A stretch of DNA of 64,000 nucleotides from CAVQWT01 sp963717705 (GTDB lineage Bacteria > Pseudomonadota > Gammaproteobacteria > Burkholderiales > Casimicrobiaceae), in the NCBI GenBank assembly GCA_963717705.1, contig CAVQWT010000002.1, forward strand, positions 248,001-312,000, read 5' to 3'. The first letter of the stretch is position 1. The number at the start of each line of letters is the position of its first letter. Of the stretch, positions 62,423 through 64,000 are shown piece by piece. The translations under genes were made by a program, and so were the position numbers. The notes beneath the pieces are model-generated. The model had not been told where the DNA came from, ran no database searches, and saw only the letters and a program-made list of their open reading frames with translations.

Positions 62423-63448
62423 ATGCCCCTCGCCCCCGACGAACGCCTTGCCGCGCTGACCCGCTGGGTCGCCGACCTCGTCGGCGAGCCGGCGCCCGCG
62501 ATCGCGCCCGCCTCGGCGGACGCGAGCTTCCGGCGCTATTTCCGGGTGACCCCGGTCGCACCGTGGCGGGGACGCCCGACGCTGATCGCGATGGACGCGC
62601 CGCCGCCGATGGAGAACTGCCGGCCTTTCGTCCACATCGCGTCGCTGCTCGCCGCTGCGGGCGTCAACGCGCCGCCGGTGCTGGCGCAGGACCTCGAACG
62701 CGGCTTCCTGCTGCTCGGCGACCTCGGCACGGTCACCTACCTCGACGCGCTCGACCTGCGTTCGGCGCACGGGCTCTACCTCGACGCCATCGACGCCCTG
62801 ATCCGCTTCCAGCGCACCAGCCGCGAAGGCGAACTGCCGCCCTACGACGAGGCGCTGCTCGCGCGCGAACTTGCGCTCTACCCCGACTGGTACGTCGCCC
62901 GTCATCGCGGGGTCACGCTGACGCCCGAGCAGCGCGCAGTGCTCGACGACGCATTCGCGCGAATCCTCGCCAACAACCTCGCGCAGCCGCGTGCATTCGT
63001 CCACCGCGACTACCACTCGCGGAACCTGATGGTCAGCACACCGAATCCCGGTGTTCTCGATTTCCAGGACGCAGTCCACGGACCGATCACCTACGACCTC
63101 GTATCGCTGCTGCGCGACGCCTACATCGCGTGGGACGAGGAGCGGCAGCTCGACTGGGCGGTCCGCTACTGGGAGCGCGCGAAGCAGGCGGGCCTGCCGG
63201 TGGACGCCGATTTCGGCGCATTCTGGCGCGACTTCGAATGGATGGGCGTGCAGCGACAGCTCAAGGTGCTGGGGATCTTCGCGCGGCTCGCGCATCGCGA
63301 CGGCAAGCTGGGGTACGTCGACGACATGCCGCGCGTGGCGGCGTACCTGCGCGGTGCCTGCAGCCGCTACCGCGAACTCGGCCCGCTGCTGGCGCTCGTC
63401 GACGCCGTCGACGCGAAGCCGGCACCCGCCACGGGCTACACCTTCTGA
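62423..63448 (+). CDS. amgK: N-acetylmuramate/N-acetylglucosamine kinase AmgK
   Basis: A 341-residue phosphotransferase of the cell-wall recycling pathway that phosphorylates MurNAc or GlcNAc at the anomeric position. Choline-kinase-like motifs: FVHRDYHSRNLMV (catalytic loop) and VLDFQDAVHGPITYDLVSLLRD (metal-binding DFQD). The N-terminal SADASFRRYFRV is also typical. ATG 62423 was chosen; an upstream ATG (62357) overlaps the -10 element. murU overlaps its stop, as in Pseudomonas and many betaproteobacteria. The pathway bypasses fosfomycin-sensitive MurA. Confidence 0.9.
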   Translation: MPLAPDERLAALTRWVADLVGEPAPAIAPASADASFRRYFRVTPVAPWRGRPTLIAMDAPPPMENCRPFVHIASLLAAAGVNAPPVLAQDLERGFLLLGDLGTVTYLDALDLRSAHGLYLDAIDALIRFQRTSREGELPPYDEALLARELALYPDWYVARHRGVTLTPEQRAVLDDAFARILANNLAQPRAFVHRDYHSRNLMVSTPNPGVLDFQDAVHGPITYDLVSLLRDAYIAWDEERQLDWAVRYWERAKQAGLPVDADFGAFWRDFEWMGVQRQLKVLGIFARLAHRDGKLGYVDDMPRVAAYLRGACSRYRELGPLLALVDAVDAKPAPATGYTF

Positions 63449-64000
63449 TGGCGGGCGCCGCCACCGCGATGATCCTCGCCGCCGGACGCGGCGAGAGGAT
63501 GCGGCCGCTCACCGACACCTGCCCGAAGCCGCTGCTGCCTCTCGGCGGCAAGCCGCTGATCGTCCACCAGATCGAGGCCCTCGCCCGCGCCGGGCACCGC
63601 GACATCGCGATCAACGCCGCCCACCTCGCCGACCTGCTGATGGCGGCGCTCGGCGACGGCGCCGCATTCGGCGTCCGCCTCGCCTGGTCGCGCGAGCCCG
63701 AGCCGCTGGAGACCGCAGGCGGCATCGCCACCGCGCTGCCGCTGCTGGCCGCCGGGCCGGTCCTGATCGTCTCCGGCGACATCCGGACCGCGTACGACTA
63801 CACCGCGCTGGCGCCGAAGATTGCCGCGATGCGCGCGTCGCCCGCCGCGCCCCGCGTCCACCTCGTCATGGTGCCGAATCCGCCTTACCACCCGTACGGC
63901 GACTTCGCGCTGCTGCCCCCCGAGCGCGCCGAATCGCCGGAAGCGACACCCCCGCGGTCGCCGAATGCCGGGCGAATCGTCGCGGTCCCGGCAGTCACCC
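63448..64000 (+). CDS. murU: N-acetylmuramate-1-phosphate uridylyltransferase MurU (partial)
   Basis: First 184 residues of a nucleotidyltransferase; the window ends before its stop codon. Signature ILAAGRGERMRPLTDTCPKPLLPLGGKPL (nucleotide-binding loop), VSGDIRTAYDY (metal Asp) and LAWSREPEPLETAGGI. It makes UDP-MurNAc from MurNAc-1-P produced by AmgK. The ATG overlaps the amgK stop as TGATG, so the two are translationally coupled. Confidence 0.9.
   Translation, partial: MAGAATAMILAAGRGERMRPLTDTCPKPLLPLGGKPLIVHQIEALARAGHRDIAINAAHLADLLMAALGDGAAFGVRLAWSREPEPLETAGGIATALPLLAAGPVLIVSGDIRTAYDYTALAPKIAAMRASPAAPRVHLVMVPNPPYHPYGDFALLPPERAESPEATPPRSPNAGRIVAVPAVT

Overview
The window is very GC-rich (about 70% by eye) and reads as the chromosome of a betaproteobacterium, most likely Burkholderiales or Rhodocyclales. 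Support comes from gene order: pilT-pilU next to yggS-proC-yggT-DUF167, ubiE-DUF971-Tim44-ubiJ-ubiB, a DUF3460 gene, potABCD, and lptD-surA divergent from amgK-murU. I see no tRNA, rRNA, CRISPR array, insertion sequence or prophage. Almost all DNA is coding, and many neighbours share 4-base ATGA or GTGA overlaps.

Region 1 (1-12.5 kb) concerns anaerobic life and metals. It holds a Dnr/FNR-like regulator, heme A synthase with a coupled 35-residue membrane peptide, and a class III ribonucleotide reductase whose glycyl-radical domain is a separate small gene. The nrdD promoter carries a candidate FNR/Dnr box and a candidate NrdR box pair. Next come copper genes (DUF2946 and a frameshifted PCuAC chaperone), a TonB receptor with a 28-bp NikR-like operator in its promoter, a 94-residue protein with 30 histidines, nikR, and a MoxR/GNAT/VWA operon.

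Region 2 (12.5-28 kb) holds azlCD, upp-uraA and a divergent sugar locus. One arm is an SDR dehydrogenase plus an ABC sugar importer. The other is an IlvD/Edd dehydratase, HpcH-type aldolase, mutarotase, SMP-30 lactonase and GH31 alpha-xylosidase-like enzyme. Together they fit uptake of an alpha-xyloside and non-phosphorylating oxidation of the pentose. A perfect inverted repeat lies between the arms, and the dehydratase has a long C-rich leader.

Region 3 (28-50.7 kb) is mostly housekeeping: pdxA-rsmA, a sirtuin, DUF167-yggT-proC-yggS, pilT-pilU, ubiquinone genes, a polyamine-type ABC transporter, a 2Fe-2S ferredoxin, a NodIJ-like exporter and an RlmL-like methyltransferase.

Region 4 (50.8-64 kb) contains the most striking system: a DmsE/MtrA-type decaheme cytochrome followed by an MtrB/PioB-type outer-membrane barrel fused to a C-terminal OmpA domain. 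This looks like an extracellular electron conduit anchored to peptidoglycan. Its promoter has an FNR-type box (9 of 10 consensus positions) and a second inverted repeat. A membrane-anchored putative glycosidase, surA-lptD and amgK-murU follow. Inverting 27966-58383 would restore the usual lptD-surA-pdxA-rsmA order, which suggests a past rearrangement.

Several genes (PCuAC, yggS, perhaps the TonB receptor and the RlmL-like gene) look broken by single-base insertions. These may be sequencing errors rather than biology.
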